A DNA stretch of 47,802 bases from Bacteroidales bacterium (GCA_016283175.1 JAEEMK010000052.1:1-47802), one strand, 5' to 3'; positions 17,427 through 26,901 are shown, counted from the stretch's first letter. The notes: generated by a model not told the origin, from the letters alone. Translations and numbers: made by a program.

Positions 17427-18299
17427 ATGCAAGAGAGTGAAATAATCAAACAGGTAAGACGTATTGAAATCCGTGCGCGAGGCTTGTCGCAGCAGATGTT
17501 TTCGGGCGAATACCACAGCGCCTTCAAGGGTCGCGGTATGGCTTTCAGCGAGGTGCGCGAATACCAGTACGGCGACGACGTGAGGAACATCGACTGGAAC
17601 GTCACCGCACGCCTCAACCACCCCTATGTGAAGGTGTTCGAGGAAGAGCGCGAACTGACGGTGATGCTGCTGGTCGATGTGAGCGGTTCACACCGTTTCG
17701 GCACCACCGACCAATACAAGTCGGAGCTGATAGCCGAGATTGCAGCCACACTTGCTTTTTCGGCCATCCACAACAACGACAAGGTGGGAATGGTGATGTT
17801 CAGCGACCGCATCGAGAAATTCATTCCTCCGAAGAAGGGTAGCAGCCACATTCTGAGAATCATACGCGAACTCATAGGATTCCGTCCCACAGGCCACGGC
17901 ACCGACATCGCCGAGGCACTGCGCTATTTCACCAATGTGACGAAGAAGCGGTCGACAGCCTTTCTGCTAAGCGACCTGTACGACGACAACTACGAGAATG
18001 CGCTGAAGATAGCCGCCGGCAAACACGACCTTGTCGTGCTTCACATCGACGACCCGCGCGAACGCACACTGCCAAAGATGGGCCTTGTGGCTTTTGAAGA
18101 CCTCGAAACCGGCGAGACACGATGGATAGACACCTCGTCAGCCACGGTGCGCAACAACTACGAGCAGTTCTACAGGCAATACAGCGAACGCTGCGAGACA
18201 CTGATGCAGAAATACGGCATCGACCACACCACCATCACTACTGGGCAGGATTTCGTCAAGCCGCTGATAGGACTTTTCAAGCGCAGAGGCAAAATCTGA
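17427..18299 (+). CDS. DUF58 / VWA-like protein, 290 aa (Bat operon)
   Basis: The DUF58 signature is clear: FSGEYHSAFKGRGMAFSEVR followed by YQYGDDVRNIDWNVTAR at about residues 46-62. A von Willebrand A fold follows with a MIDAS motif DVSGS at 84-88, and a FLLSDLYDD stretch later. DUF58 proteins are usual partners of MoxR ATPases. It lacks a signal peptide and membrane helix and is probably cytoplasmic. I chose ATG 17427 over the in-frame TTG three codons earlier. The 50-bp spacer before it is a degenerate low-complexity string of ATTGAA/TTGAA-like words. It belongs with moxR and the bat genes. Confidence 0.95.
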   Translation: MQESEIIKQVRRIEIRARGLSQQMFSGEYHSAFKGRGMAFSEVREYQYGDDVRNIDWNVTARLNHPYVKVFEEERELTVMLLVDVSGSHRFGTTDQYKSELIAEIAATLAFSAIHNNDKVGMVMFSDRIEKFIPPKKGSSHILRIIRELIGFRPTGHGTDIAEALRYFTNVTKKRSTAFLLSDLYDDNYENALKIAAGKHDLVVLHIDDPRERTLPKMGLVAFEDLETGETRWIDTSSATVRNNYEQFYRQYSERCETLMQKYGIDHTTITTGQDFVKPLIGLFKRRGKI

Positions 18300-18331
18300 T
18301 GTGCTAATTACTGATTTGTGAATAACTTGAA

Positions 18332-19501
18332 ATGAGAAACATAATAAAAATAACGGTTTTCGGTTTGCTGGCCGGTCTGTCGGTGGCCGTGTCGGCCCAA
18401 AACAATGCCGACGGCAAAGGCCTGGTGGACAGACGTGTGACACTTGACAACAAGGCACCACAGACCACACAACAACAGACCACTCCGCAAAATGGCAAAC
18501 AGAACGCCACCGCACACAGGCAACAGCCCGCCGCCAACAGTGCCACCGTCGCGGACAGCGCTGCCAAGCCTGCACTGCCGTCGAAATACAACGGCATCGA
18601 GGTCAAGGCGAAAATCGACTCCGACACCATCACCATAGGCGACCAGACAACGCTTCATATCACAATCGACGGCATAGAAGGCCAGCGCATAGAACTCCCT
18701 TCGCTGGAAGCCCTTGGCAAAGGCACCGTCGAAGCACTTGAAAGCGAATGCGACACCCTGCGCGACGACAGCGGCAAAAGCCGCAGCATAGAGCAGCGAG
18801 TGACGATAACTTCGTTCGAAGCCGGTCTGCAAACAATTGACAACATCATTGTTCGCATCGCGGACGGAGGCAAAATCGTGGCACTGGCGCCGGAGGAATT
18901 GCCAAACATCTTTGTCGCTTATGCCGCAGACGCCGACACGGTGAAATGCGAGACCAAAGCCGACGCCGACTACATTGCCGAGCCTTACACGTTCTGGGAA
19001 ATAGCAAGATGGGCGGTTTATGCCCTGCTGCTTGCCGCCGCTGTTTTCGCCATAGTATGGATTCTGAAGCGCCGCAAGGAGCACAAACCCATTCTTGTTC
19101 TGCCCGGTGCCAAGCCCGTTCCTGCCGACAAGAGGGCTTTGAACGAGCTGGAATCGCTGAGGCGCAAAGAATTGTGGCAAAAAGGAAGGATAAAGAAATA
19201 CTACACCGATATGACCGACATTGTGCGACGTTTCCTGCGCAATATGTACGGTATTTCCGCCGCTGAAATGACCACACGGCAGACACTGGCAGCTTTCCAC
19301 GGCATCAGCGACTGGAGCGAAGAGAGCGAAAGCCTTCTGCGCCAGCTGCTGCAGAAAGCCGATATGGTGAAATTTGCAAAGATGGAACCCGAGATGTACG
19401 AACACGACCTTGCGATGCAGAATGCCGTAGATTTCGTACGCAAGGTTGCCGAAACCCACAGAATCAACAATCCCGAAAAGGAGGGCGACAAAAATGTTTG
19501 A
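18332..19501 (+). CDS. Bat-operon membrane protein of unknown function, 389 aa
   Basis: An N-terminal signal (IIKITVFGLLAGLSVAVSAQ) is followed by a low-complexity Gln/Thr/Ala/Asn stretch (about 37-80), a periplasmic beta domain (about 85-210) resembling the oxygen-tolerance/BatD-like immunoglobulin fold, one transmembrane helix at about 226-246, and a cytoplasmic helical part (about 250-389) rich in Lys/Arg. Bacteroidota bat operons often carry such a gene between the DUF58 gene and batA. The order signal, periplasmic domain, TM and cytoplasmic helices suggests it links an envelope target to the MoxR/VWA proteins. Its 3' end overlaps batA by 8 bp, so translation is probably coupled. Function is inferred from context only. 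Confidence 0.85.
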   Translation: MRNIIKITVFGLLAGLSVAVSAQNNADGKGLVDRRVTLDNKAPQTTQQQTTPQNGKQNATAHRQQPAANSATVADSAAKPALPSKYNGIEVKAKIDSDTITIGDQTTLHITIDGIEGQRIELPSLEALGKGTVEALESECDTLRDDSGKSRSIEQRVTITSFEAGLQTIDNIIVRIADGGKIVALAPEELPNIFVAYAADADTVKCETKADADYIAEPYTFWEIARWAVYALLLAAAVFAIVWILKRRKEHKPILVLPGAKPVPADKRALNELESLRRKELWQKGRIKKYYTDMTDIVRRFLRNMYGISAAEMTTRQTLAAFHGISDWSEESESLLRQLLQKADMVKFAKMEPEMYEHDLAMQNAVDFVRKVAETHRINNPEKEGDKNV

Positions 19502-20468
19502 CAATTTGACTTTCGCACACCCCTGGCTGTTGCTGATGCTGGCTCTGGTGCCACTGATGATTGTGTGGTACATAGCACGTCACAAACGCATCAAGGCTCC
19601 TATCCACATTGCCGACACACGTATGTTCGGCGCCAGCGTCAAGACCGTAAGACACACCCTTTACCACGCAAGGTTTGTATTGCGCTGCATTGCAGTGACG
19701 ATGCTGGTCATAGCACTGGCAAGACCGCAGAGCAAACTGAGCCGTGAGGAGATGGAGGTAGAAGGCATAGACATTGTTTTGGCTGTCGACGTGTCGGGAA
19801 GTATGAAAGGCGAAGACTTCAAACCCAACCGCCTGGAGGCTGCCAAAGAGGTGGCAAAGCGGTTCATTGAAGGCCGGAAGAACGACCGAATAGCCTTGGT
19901 GGAATTTGCCGGCGAAGCCTTCACACAGACACCGCTAACCATTGACCACAACATCCTGGAGCGCCAACTGTCGGCAATGCGCATAGGCTTGCTAGAAGAC
20001 GGCACCGCCATAGGCGACGGCCTTGCAACAGCCATCAACAGAATAAAAGAAAGCGAGGCAGTAAGCAAAGTAATCATTCTGCTTACCGACGGTGTCAACA
20101 ACCGCGGTTCCATAGACCCAGAGACGGCATCAGAACTGACGGGTGAATACGGCATTCGCCTGTACACCATAGGCGTAGGCAGCCGTGGCGATGTGCTGTA
20201 CCGTGACGAATACGGCCACGCCACGTATATGAAATCCGACCTTGACGAGGCGCTGTTGACACGTATGGCTGAAAACACCGACGGTGGCCACTACTACCGC
20301 GCCACCGACAAGAACTCGCTGAACGAAATCTTTGAACAGATAGACAAAATAGAGAAGACACGCATCGACGTCACCCAATACCAACAGACACGCGAGGAGT
20401 TTAAACTGTTCCTGTTGCTGGCCCTGCTGGCCTTAGGGCTGGAATTGTTGCTGCGCATCGACAATTAA
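19494..20468 (+). CDS. batA: BatA, VWA-domain membrane protein, 324 aa
   Basis: Two N-terminal membrane helices (about 9-28 and 60-77) precede a von Willebrand A domain with a complete MIDAS motif, DVSGS at residues 99-103, and the later LLTDGVNN. A last helix near the C-terminus (LFLLLALLALGLELLL) anchors the end. This is the BatA layout. The start at ATG 19494 is set by a rare strong Shine-Dalgarno (AAAGGAGGG at 19478-19486, inside the preceding gene) and by family length; the frame is open further upstream without family similarity. It acts at the inner membrane with MoxR and BatB. In Bacteroides fragilis the operon was linked to aerotolerance; its exact role is unsettled. Confidence 0.96.
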   Translation: MFDNLTFAHPWLLLMLALVPLMIVWYIARHKRIKAPIHIADTRMFGASVKTVRHTLYHARFVLRCIAVTMLVIALARPQSKLSREEMEVEGIDIVLAVDVSGSMKGEDFKPNRLEAAKEVAKRFIEGRKNDRIALVEFAGEAFTQTPLTIDHNILERQLSAMRIGLLEDGTAIGDGLATAINRIKESEAVSKVIILLTDGVNNRGSIDPETASELTGEYGIRLYTIGVGSRGDVLYRDEYGHATYMKSDLDEALLTRMAENTDGGHYYRATDKNSLNEIFEQIDKIEKTRIDVTQYQQTREEFKLFLLLALLALGLELLLRIDN

Positions 20469-20480
20469 AACTGAAGAACT

Positions 20481-21551
20481 ATGCATTTTGAACATATAAA
20501 AATATTATGGTTTCTTGTAGTCATTCCACTCATTGTTGTTGTATACTTCCTGCGCCAGCGGCATAAAAGAAAGCTGCTTGCCACTTTCGCATCGGAAGCG
20601 ATGATACACCGGCTGCAACCCGACGCAACGTGGAGAATGCCTTTTGCCAAAATGGTTCTTCTTTCATTGGGCATAGGATTTCTTATCATCGCACTGGCCA
20701 ATCCACGGATGGGTTCCACCATTGCCGAAGGCGAGCAGAGAGGAATTGATATGGCTGTTTGCATCGACGTGTCGAACAGTATGCTGGCACAGGATATGAA
20801 GCCCAGCCGTATGGAGAAGAGCAAACAGACCGTCCGCAACCTGATGAGTCAATTGGGCGGCGACCGCATATCGCTGGTGGTCTTTGCCGGCAGAGCCTAC
20901 ATAGAGATGCCGCTGACCAACGACTATGGCGCCACAAAGATGTTTCTCGACCAGATAAACACCGACCTTATCAATGAACAGGGCACCGCCATCGGCGATG
21001 CCATCGACAAAGGTATGGCAACCCTAGGATACAACGATGGCGAGGACGACCAACCCAAATGGGAACCCAACAAAAGCCGCGCGATAATAGTTATCAGCGA
21101 CGGCGAGAACCACGAGGACGATGCCGTTGAAGCCGCAGAAAGAGCCGCGGAACAGGGCATAATGGTTTGCACCATCGGCATTGGATCGACAACAGGCAGC
21201 CAGATACCTATTATCGGCCGCAACGGCAAAATTACCGACTGGCGCAGAGACAGCGAAGGCAACATAGTGACAACACACCTCAACGAGGAAATGCTGCGCG
21301 ACATTGCCAAAGCCGGCAACGGCATCTACACCAATGCCGACGGCGGGAACGCCGCCATCGACGACCTTGTGAAACAACTGTCGAAACTGGACAGCCAAAA
21401 GTTCGGCGCATCACAGTTCTCGTCATACGAATCTGTGTACCAGTATCCACTTGCCGCTGGACTTATACTGTTGCTGCTCGAATTCTTTTTGTTGGAACGC
21501 AGAAACAGAAGAATCAACTTTAACAAAATAATCCGAAGGAACACCAAATGA
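20481..21551 (+). CDS. batB: BatB, VWA-domain membrane protein, 356 aa
   Basis: It has the same plan as BatA: N-terminal helices (about 10-25 and 57-74), a VWA domain with MIDAS motif DVSNS at 96-100, VISDGENHED later, and a C-terminal hydrophobic helix (LAAGLILLLLEFFLL) followed by a basic tail. BatA and BatB are paralogues and are thought to act together at the inner membrane. The start at ATG 20481 lies 12 bp after the batA stop. The stop overlaps the batC start in an ATGA of 4 bp, implying translational coupling. Confidence 0.96.
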   Translation: MHFEHIKILWFLVVIPLIVVVYFLRQRHKRKLLATFASEAMIHRLQPDATWRMPFAKMVLLSLGIGFLIIALANPRMGSTIAEGEQRGIDMAVCIDVSNSMLAQDMKPSRMEKSKQTVRNLMSQLGGDRISLVVFAGRAYIEMPLTNDYGATKMFLDQINTDLINEQGTAIGDAIDKGMATLGYNDGEDDQPKWEPNKSRAIIVISDGENHEDDAVEAAERAAEQGIMVCTIGIGSTTGSQIPIIGRNGKITDWRRDSEGNIVTTHLNEEMLRDIAKAGNGIYTNADGGNAAIDDLVKQLSKLDSQKFGASQFSSYESVYQYPLAAGLILLLLEFFLLERRNRRINFNKIIRRNTK

Positions 21552-22432
21552 AGAAATTCTGGATATTGACAATATTGGCAGGTCTTTTTGTACTGGATTG
21601 CAGCGCCCAGCAGCAGTCTGACGAGCAAAAACAGGACAACTCGATGCTTGCCCAATACCGTCGCGAGAAAACGACGGTGCCTTACAAAGTGAACCACAAA
21701 ACTGCAAAAGCAAGACGAGTGGACACACGCAAAGGCAACAGCGATTTGAAAAAGAAAAACTACAGCAACGCCGTCAACAGTTACCGTAATGCCGTAAAAG
21801 CAGACAGCAACTACGCCAAAGCCCAATACAACAGAGCATTGGCCCACAGCAAACTTGGTCAGAACGACACCGCCCTTGCCTATTACGACCGTCTTTGCAA
21901 GAACAGCAGCGCCACACCGGAACAGCGCGCCAATGCACATTATAACGCTGGAAACATACACCTGCGCACAGCTTTGGCGGCACGCGACACAGGAGGATAT
22001 GATGCCCAAAGCCTGATGAAAGCTGTGGAAGAATACAAGGCTGCCTTGCGGCTCGATAGCAAAAACAGCGATATCAAGCACAACCTGTCGCTTGCCAAGC
22101 AGTTGATACGCCCAGAACAGCAGAACGGTGGCGGAGGTGGTGGCAATGACCAGAATCAGCAGAACCAAGACAAACAGAACAAAGATCAGCAAAACCAGCA
22201 AAACCAAGACCAACAAAATCAAAACCAGGATAAGCAACAAAACAAAGACCAGCAAGACCGCCAAGACCAGCAGAAACCGCAAGACAAAAAACAACAGGAA
22301 CAACGTCGACGCGAAGCCGAGCAAATGCTCAACGCGATGAAAAACAACGAGCAGCAGACAATGAAAGCTGTGAGAATGAAGGAAGCCAACAAAGAGCAGC
22401 GCAACAATAGCCGCATCGAAAAAGACTGGTAA
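21548..22432 (+). CDS. batC: BatC, TPR protein with Gln/Asn/Asp/Lys-rich tail, 294 aa
   Basis: A signal-peptide-like N-terminus (FWILTILAGLFVLDCSAQ) is followed by tetratricopeptide repeats (about 60-185; YSNAVNSYRNAVKADSNYAK, KAVEEYKAALRLDS). A strongly low-complexity stretch comes next (about 195-265), made of runs such as QNQDKQNKDQQNQQNQD preceded by six Gly, and the end is charged. BatC is the periplasmic TPR member of the Bat system. The CVLDC-like end of the signal also allows a lipoprotein (LDCS), but the box is poor. The repeat-rich DNA (CAGAAC/CAAGAC words) is prone to length change. The start overlaps the batB stop by 4 bp. Confidence 0.94.
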   Translation: MKKFWILTILAGLFVLDCSAQQQSDEQKQDNSMLAQYRREKTTVPYKVNHKTAKARRVDTRKGNSDLKKKNYSNAVNSYRNAVKADSNYAKAQYNRALAHSKLGQNDTALAYYDRLCKNSSATPEQRANAHYNAGNIHLRTALAARDTGGYDAQSLMKAVEEYKAALRLDSKNSDIKHNLSLAKQLIRPEQQNGGGGGGNDQNQQNQDKQNKDQQNQQNQDQQNQNQDKQQNKDQQDRQDQQKPQDKKQQEQRRREAEQMLNAMKNNEQQTMKAVRMKEANKEQRNNSRIEKDW

Positions 22433-22457
22433 CAATCAATTCTGAATCCAACACAAA

Positions 22458-24338
22458 ATGAAAAAATATTTCAAAATAATCATTTTTCTGACCATACTGC
22501 TGCCTGGCATAGCAACGGCCCAGAACACCGTTATGAATGTCCGCAGCCGACAAACAGTAGCAGCAGGACAGTCATTCCAGATAACCTTTGAAGTTAATGC
22601 GAGACCGGACAATTTCAATCTGCCGACGGTGAAAAACTTGACTATAGTCGGTGGCCCAAGCCAAGGTTACAGCAGCTACGAGCAGAATATCAACGGACGA
22701 AGAAGTGTATCCGAAAACTACACCTTCACCATACTGGTACGCGCTGACAAGGAAGGCACCGCAAACGTCGGTTCAGCCAGCTGCACTGTCGATGGGAAAA
22801 CAGTGTCGAGCAAGCCCTTCACCATAAAAGTGGACAAGGCCGATCCCAACAGCAACCGTCAGCAGCAAGGCGGATGGGGATGGGGACAGCAGTCACGACC
22901 AAGACAGCAGCAACAGCAACGCCAACAACAGCAAGCTCCCCAACAGACAACAACAATCGACAAAAACACACTTTTTGCCCGTGCATCCATCAACAAAAAC
23001 AACCTCTATCAGGGCGAAGAGGCCATAATCGTCTATAAAATCTACACACAGGTTCCACTTGCCCAGTTTATGATAGACAAACTGCCACGCAACAAGGGTT
23101 TCTGGAGCGAAGACCTAAGTGAAAATATGACACAGGTCAAGCAATATTCAGAGACCTACAACGGCCGGCAGTACCAGGTGGCCGAGATACGTCGCGGTGC
23201 CCTTTATCCGCAAGAAAGCGGCACTCTCAACATTGCACCATTGAAGACAGACGTTGTAGCCATCATTCAAACAAGAATGCAGCAACAGAGCACTGGTACC
23301 ATTCTGGATTTTTTCATCAACGACCCATTCTTCGCTCCCACCCGCCAGCAAGCTGTGGAGCACTCGCTGACAAGCAACTCCATCAACGTGAATGTAAAGC
23401 CATTGCCCGAAGCACCAGAAGGGTTTGCAGGCGGTGTCGGTCATTTTGATGTCAAAGCAAAAAGCGACCTAACCGATCTACACGCCAACGATGCATTCAC
23501 ATACAGCGTAACCGTAAGCGGACGCGGCAATCTGAGTCTTCTCGAACCGCCAGTCATAGACTTTCCCAAAGGTATGGACGTATACGAGCCTCGTGTCATA
23601 GACAATATCAACAAAGGAGACAACGGGCTTAGCGGCAGCCGCACTTTCGAATGGATTGTTACGCCACAAGTCCAAGGCGAATACGATATGCCCGACTTCG
23701 ACTATATATATTTCGACCCCGCAACAGGACAATATGTCACAAAAAAATGCAATAAAATCCATATCAAAGTCGGGAAGCCACTGCACAGTGCTGCATCGAA
23801 GAGCGATGTCAAAATGCTCAACAGTGACATCCATCATATTAGAAAAACTACCCGATTGCATAACATCGACAACAAAACACCTCTGATGTTCTGGATTTTG
23901 CTAGCTCTGCCCATAGTCGCATCGGCTGTCGTCATAGCCATTGCCCGACGTCGGCAAGACATAGCCTCCGACGAAGCATCGATGCGTCTGCAGCGTGCGA
24001 CAAAACTGGCAAGAAAACGCCTTCGCAACGCCGAGCGCTATCTAGACGACGGCAACGACGAAAAATTCTACGAAGAGATCTACAAAGCCCTTTGGGGCGG
24101 CATTGCCGACAAATTCAACATACAGCAGTCGCTCCTATCAGCAGACACTATTCGCCAGCACCTAGCCGACAAGCAGGTGGACGAGGCCCTGCAGCAGCAA
24201 ATATTAAGCACACTGTCTGACGTTGACTTTGCCCGTTTTGCACCGGGAGACAGCAGCGCCAAGAAACAAAACATCTACAACGAAGCGATGAACACCATCA
24301 CACGAATCGCCGCCATTAAAATAAAAGTCAAACGATAA
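22458..24338 (+). CDS. batD: BatD, large membrane-anchored protein, 626 aa
   Basis: A signal peptide (IIIFLTILLPGIATAQ) leads to immunoglobulin-like beta domains of the BatD/oxygen-tolerance family: the family motif GQSFQITFEVNAR near residue 40, NFNLPTVKNLTIVGGPSQG, and later GHFDVKAKSDLTDLHANDAF and MPDFDYIYFDP. A Gln/Arg-rich insert interrupts the first part (about 135-165). A transmembrane helix lies at about 477-495 (FWILLALPIVASAVVIAIAR), followed by a cytoplasmic helical domain. The large exterior part probably contacts periplasmic clients, and the cytoplasmic tail the MoxR/VWA proteins. It lies 25 bp behind batC. Confidence 0.95.
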   Translation: MKKYFKIIIFLTILLPGIATAQNTVMNVRSRQTVAAGQSFQITFEVNARPDNFNLPTVKNLTIVGGPSQGYSSYEQNINGRRSVSENYTFTILVRADKEGTANVGSASCTVDGKTVSSKPFTIKVDKADPNSNRQQQGGWGWGQQSRPRQQQQQRQQQQAPQQTTTIDKNTLFARASINKNNLYQGEEAIIVYKIYTQVPLAQFMIDKLPRNKGFWSEDLSENMTQVKQYSETYNGRQYQVAEIRRGALYPQESGTLNIAPLKTDVVAIIQTRMQQQSTGTILDFFINDPFFAPTRQQAVEHSLTSNSINVNVKPLPEAPEGFAGGVGHFDVKAKSDLTDLHANDAFTYSVTVSGRGNLSLLEPPVIDFPKGMDVYEPRVIDNINKGDNGLSGSRTFEWIVTPQVQGEYDMPDFDYIYFDPATGQYVTKKCNKIHIKVGKPLHSAASKSDVKMLNSDIHHIRKTTRLHNIDNKTPLMFWILLALPIVASAVVIAIARRRQDIASDEASMRLQRATKLARKRLRNAERYLDDGNDEKFYEEIYKALWGGIADKFNIQQSLLSADTIRQHLADKQVDEALQQQILSTLSDVDFARFAPGDSSAKKQNIYNEAMNTITRIAAIKIKVKR

Positions 24339-24372
24339 AATCTGCATCTCAGAATTCCAAAACGACAAGAAT

Positions 24373-25146
24373 ATGCACAACATTCTTAAAATATTGACCT
24401 TAGCATCGGCGATGTTGATTTCAGCCAATGCCAATGCCATTTCTACCATTCAATTAAATGAGGCGTTGTTTGCCGACGCAAATGCCGCCTACGACAGCGG
24501 GGATTACCAACAGGCTGCAGACAGCTACAACCAGATTCTTGATGCCGGTTTTGCAAGTTGGGAACTGTACTACAACCTCGGCAACGCATACTACCGTCTC
24601 GATCAGATAGGCTTAGCCATTATCAACTATGAACGTGCACTGCGACTGGCTCCCAACAAACAGATTATAAAAGACAACCTTGAACTGGCTCGCAGCAAAA
24701 CCACCGACAACATTGAACAGTTGCCAAAACTGTTTCTCGTCCAGTGGATGGAAAACATATCTCGAATCACTTCGCCACGCGGATGGCGTGTACTGCTGCT
24801 GGCAGCACTCATCCTTACCGCCGCAACAGCCTGTATCTTCTTCATAGCCAAAGACTACCGCACACGTCGAACACTGTTTATCATCGGTGGCATTCTACTT
24901 ATTGTCACAATATTTTTTGCTTTCAATACAGCATTTTCGGCAAAATCTGTGACTAATAATAAAGAAGCCGTAGTAATCGACCCGATGATTGTCGTCAAAG
25001 GATCTCCCGATGCCAAAAGCGTCGACAAGTTCATCATCCACGAAGGCACCACCTTCACCATCAGCGACCGACAGGACAAATGGTGGCAGATAACCTTAGC
25101 CGACGGCAAGAGCGGTTGGATAAACAGCGGCGCAGAGATAATCTAA
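24373..25146 (+). CDS. batE: BatE, TPR and SH3-like protein, 257 aa
   Basis: A signal sequence (LASAMLISANANA) is followed by TPR repeats (about 30-105; ANAAYDSGDYQQAADSYNQI, YYNLGNAYYRLDQIGLAIIN), two membrane helices (about 137-158 and 168-187) and a C-terminal bacterial SH3-like domain (about 195-257; DKWWQITLADGKSGWINS). This is the BatE architecture. The gene ends the classical batA-E set; the WG-repeat gene starts only 8 bp later, so the operon seems to run on. Confidence 0.95.
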   Translation: MHNILKILTLASAMLISANANAISTIQLNEALFADANAAYDSGDYQQAADSYNQILDAGFASWELYYNLGNAYYRLDQIGLAIINYERALRLAPNKQIIKDNLELARSKTTDNIEQLPKLFLVQWMENISRITSPRGWRVLLLAALILTAATACIFFIAKDYRTRRTLFIIGGILLIVTIFFAFNTAFSAKSVTNNKEAVVIDPMIVVKGSPDAKSVDKFIIHEGTTFTISDRQDKWWQITLADGKSGWINSGAEII

Positions 25147-25154
25147 TTGCAATT

Positions 25155-26450
25155 ATGAAAAAAAACAGACTGTACATCTTACTGATAGCCCTACTGTTTC
25201 CAACAGTATTGTCAGCACAGGAAAAAGTCGTCATCGTCGACGACGAGGAATGCGGATGCGAACTCTACTTCATTGACGGCATACAGACCATAGAGCGCAA
25301 CGGGCTGTATGGCTTCAAGCGTGAAGACGGCACCGTCTTTGTAGAACCACAATACAAGTTTGTAGACCGTTTCCACGGCGACTACTGCATAGTGTATCAC
25401 GACTACGGAGTGTGCGGACTCATAGACCGCAATGGTCGCACCGTAGTGCCTGTCCAGTACGATGAAGTCAATTATCCCACAGACGGGATGATTCGCTACT
25501 GCGACAAGGGACTATACGGGTTCTACGACACAACTGGCAACATCGTCATCCAGGCACAGTATCGCACCGCTTCAGGATTCAACGAAGGTCTTGCAGTGGC
25601 CATAATCGACTTCGACAGCAACACTTTCGGCTACGGCTACATTGACAAAAGCAACAAACTCGTCATCAATGCCGATTACCAATACGCCTGTGTTTTCAAC
25701 GAAGGTTATGCCATTGTGAAGAAATACGACCGCTATGGAATGATTGACCATAATGGTCACGAAGTGCTGCCAATCAAATATTTGGAGCTAACCCAGATGT
25801 TCGACGGACATTTCTTCGCATTTGACGTCAACAGCGAAAAAGCAGCCCTCTTCGACAACCGCTTCCGACAGCTCACCGATTTCAAATACGATAAAATACA
25901 CAGCTTTAACGAAGGCATCTATGTCGTTGAACATAAAGGGCAAAAAACATATCTTGACGGTAAAGGCAAAGAACATTTTGGATTCTACGATGTAGCAAAC
26001 GCCTTCACAGATGGCTATGCAATGGTCGGAAAAAATGGCAAATACGGCATTATCAACCGTAAGGGGAAGACAATTCTGCCCATAGAATACGACAACAGTG
26101 GCTACCGTTCAATGGAATACGTCTTTTGCGAGAACCTTGCAATGGTCGAAAAAGACGGCAAATACGGCTTTGTCAACAAAAGCGGGAAAATAGTAATACC
26201 CATAATATACAAATCCGCGCAGCACTGCACCGAAGGTCTTATCCCCGTGCAGAAAGGAGCTATGTGGGGCTTTATCGACAAAGAAGGACGCCAAGTGTCA
26301 CAGTTTGTTTACGACGCTGCCTCCTATTTCGAATACGGTCGTGCAGAGGTAGTCTTCGAAGGCAACACATACAAAATCAATACCGACGGCATATGCGTGA
26401 AAAACTGCAAAACCTATCCCAAAGAACTCAGCTTCAAATTTCACGATTGA
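25155..26450 (+). CDS. WG-repeat secreted protein, 431 aa
   Basis: A signal peptide (LYILLIALLFPTVLSAQ) is followed by about eight or nine WG/KWG repeats, each a beta unit such as GLYGFKREDGTVFVEPQY, GVCGLIDRNGRTVVPVQY, GKYGIINRKGKTILPIEY and GKYGFVNKSGKIVIPIIY. These repeats cover nearly the whole mature protein and are known as surface or periplasmic modules without a set activity. The frame is open upstream to 25080 inside batE, but the signal peptide fixes the start at ATG 25155, 8 bp after the batE stop. Context suggests co-transcription with the bat genes. DEECGCE at the mature N-terminus has two Cys. Confidence 0.93.
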   Translation: MKKNRLYILLIALLFPTVLSAQEKVVIVDDEECGCELYFIDGIQTIERNGLYGFKREDGTVFVEPQYKFVDRFHGDYCIVYHDYGVCGLIDRNGRTVVPVQYDEVNYPTDGMIRYCDKGLYGFYDTTGNIVIQAQYRTASGFNEGLAVAIIDFDSNTFGYGYIDKSNKLVINADYQYACVFNEGYAIVKKYDRYGMIDHNGHEVLPIKYLELTQMFDGHFFAFDVNSEKAALFDNRFRQLTDFKYDKIHSFNEGIYVVEHKGQKTYLDGKGKEHFGFYDVANAFTDGYAMVGKNGKYGIINRKGKTILPIEYDNSGYRSMEYVFCENLAMVEKDGKYGFVNKSGKIVIPIIYKSAQHCTEGLIPVQKGAMWGFIDKEGRQVSQFVYDAASYFEYGRAEVVFEGNTYKINTDGICVKNCKTYPKELSFKFHD

Positions 26451-26484
26451 CGCATCATTACGACAACGCATAAAAGAATAAAAA

Positions 26485-26901
26485 ATGTCCACAATAGCAA
26501 CCCACGACGGCACTGTCGTCAACCTTACGTCTGGCAAAGTCATTGTTGAAATGCACACAGTATCAGCCTGCAGCAGCTGCAAGGCACACGAAAAATGCGC
26601 CTTTGTCGACAAAGCCGACAAAATAGTTGAAGTAGAAACCGATCAATGGCAGCAATACAGCTTAGGCGACAGCGTTATCGTCAGCGTCAACGAAAGCCTT
26701 GGATTACTCGCCGTCCTGCTTGCCTACATCCTGCCGGCAGTTGTCATAATAAGCACCGTTGTATTGATGCTTCTCGCAAACACATCCGAAGCGGTAGCCG
26801 CTATAACGACATTACTCGTCACCGTACTATACTTTCTGTTGCTGTACCGCTTTCACGACCGCCTGCAACGTCACTTCTCCTTCGGAATACAGAAAGCATA
26901 G
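26485..26901 (+). CDS. RseC/SoxR-reducing-system family protein, 138 aa
   Basis: This small inner-membrane protein has an N-terminal soluble part with the family cysteine motif (ACSSCKAHEKC: Cys 29, 32 and 38), a GDSVIVSV strand, then two transmembrane helices (about 71-92 and 97-115) and a short basic tail. These features match the RseC/MucC family (SoxR-reducing system), thought to be linked to electron transfer by the Rnf complex. In many Bacteroidota the gene heads the rnfBCDGEA operon; no rnf gene is present here. The usual fourth Cys of the motif is not evident. It lies 34 bp behind the WG-repeat gene on the same strand. Confidence 0.88.
   Translation: MSTIATHDGTVVNLTSGKVIVEMHTVSACSSCKAHEKCAFVDKADKIVEVETDQWQQYSLGDSVIVSVNESLGLLAVLLAYILPAVVIISTVVLMLLANTSEAVAAITTLLVTVLYFLLLYRFHDRLQRHFSFGIQKA

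Noticed and set aside
18308-19573. 421-codon antisense frame over the bat-operon membrane protein gene
   Set aside because: The sense gene has a signal peptide, TM helix and operon overlaps. The antisense frame has no motif and crosses two gene borders.
21326-22435. 369-codon antisense frame with long Leu/Val/Phe runs over batC
   Set aside because: The hydrophobic runs are the complement of the Gln/Asn/Lys repeat tract of batC, so apparent membrane helices are artefacts.
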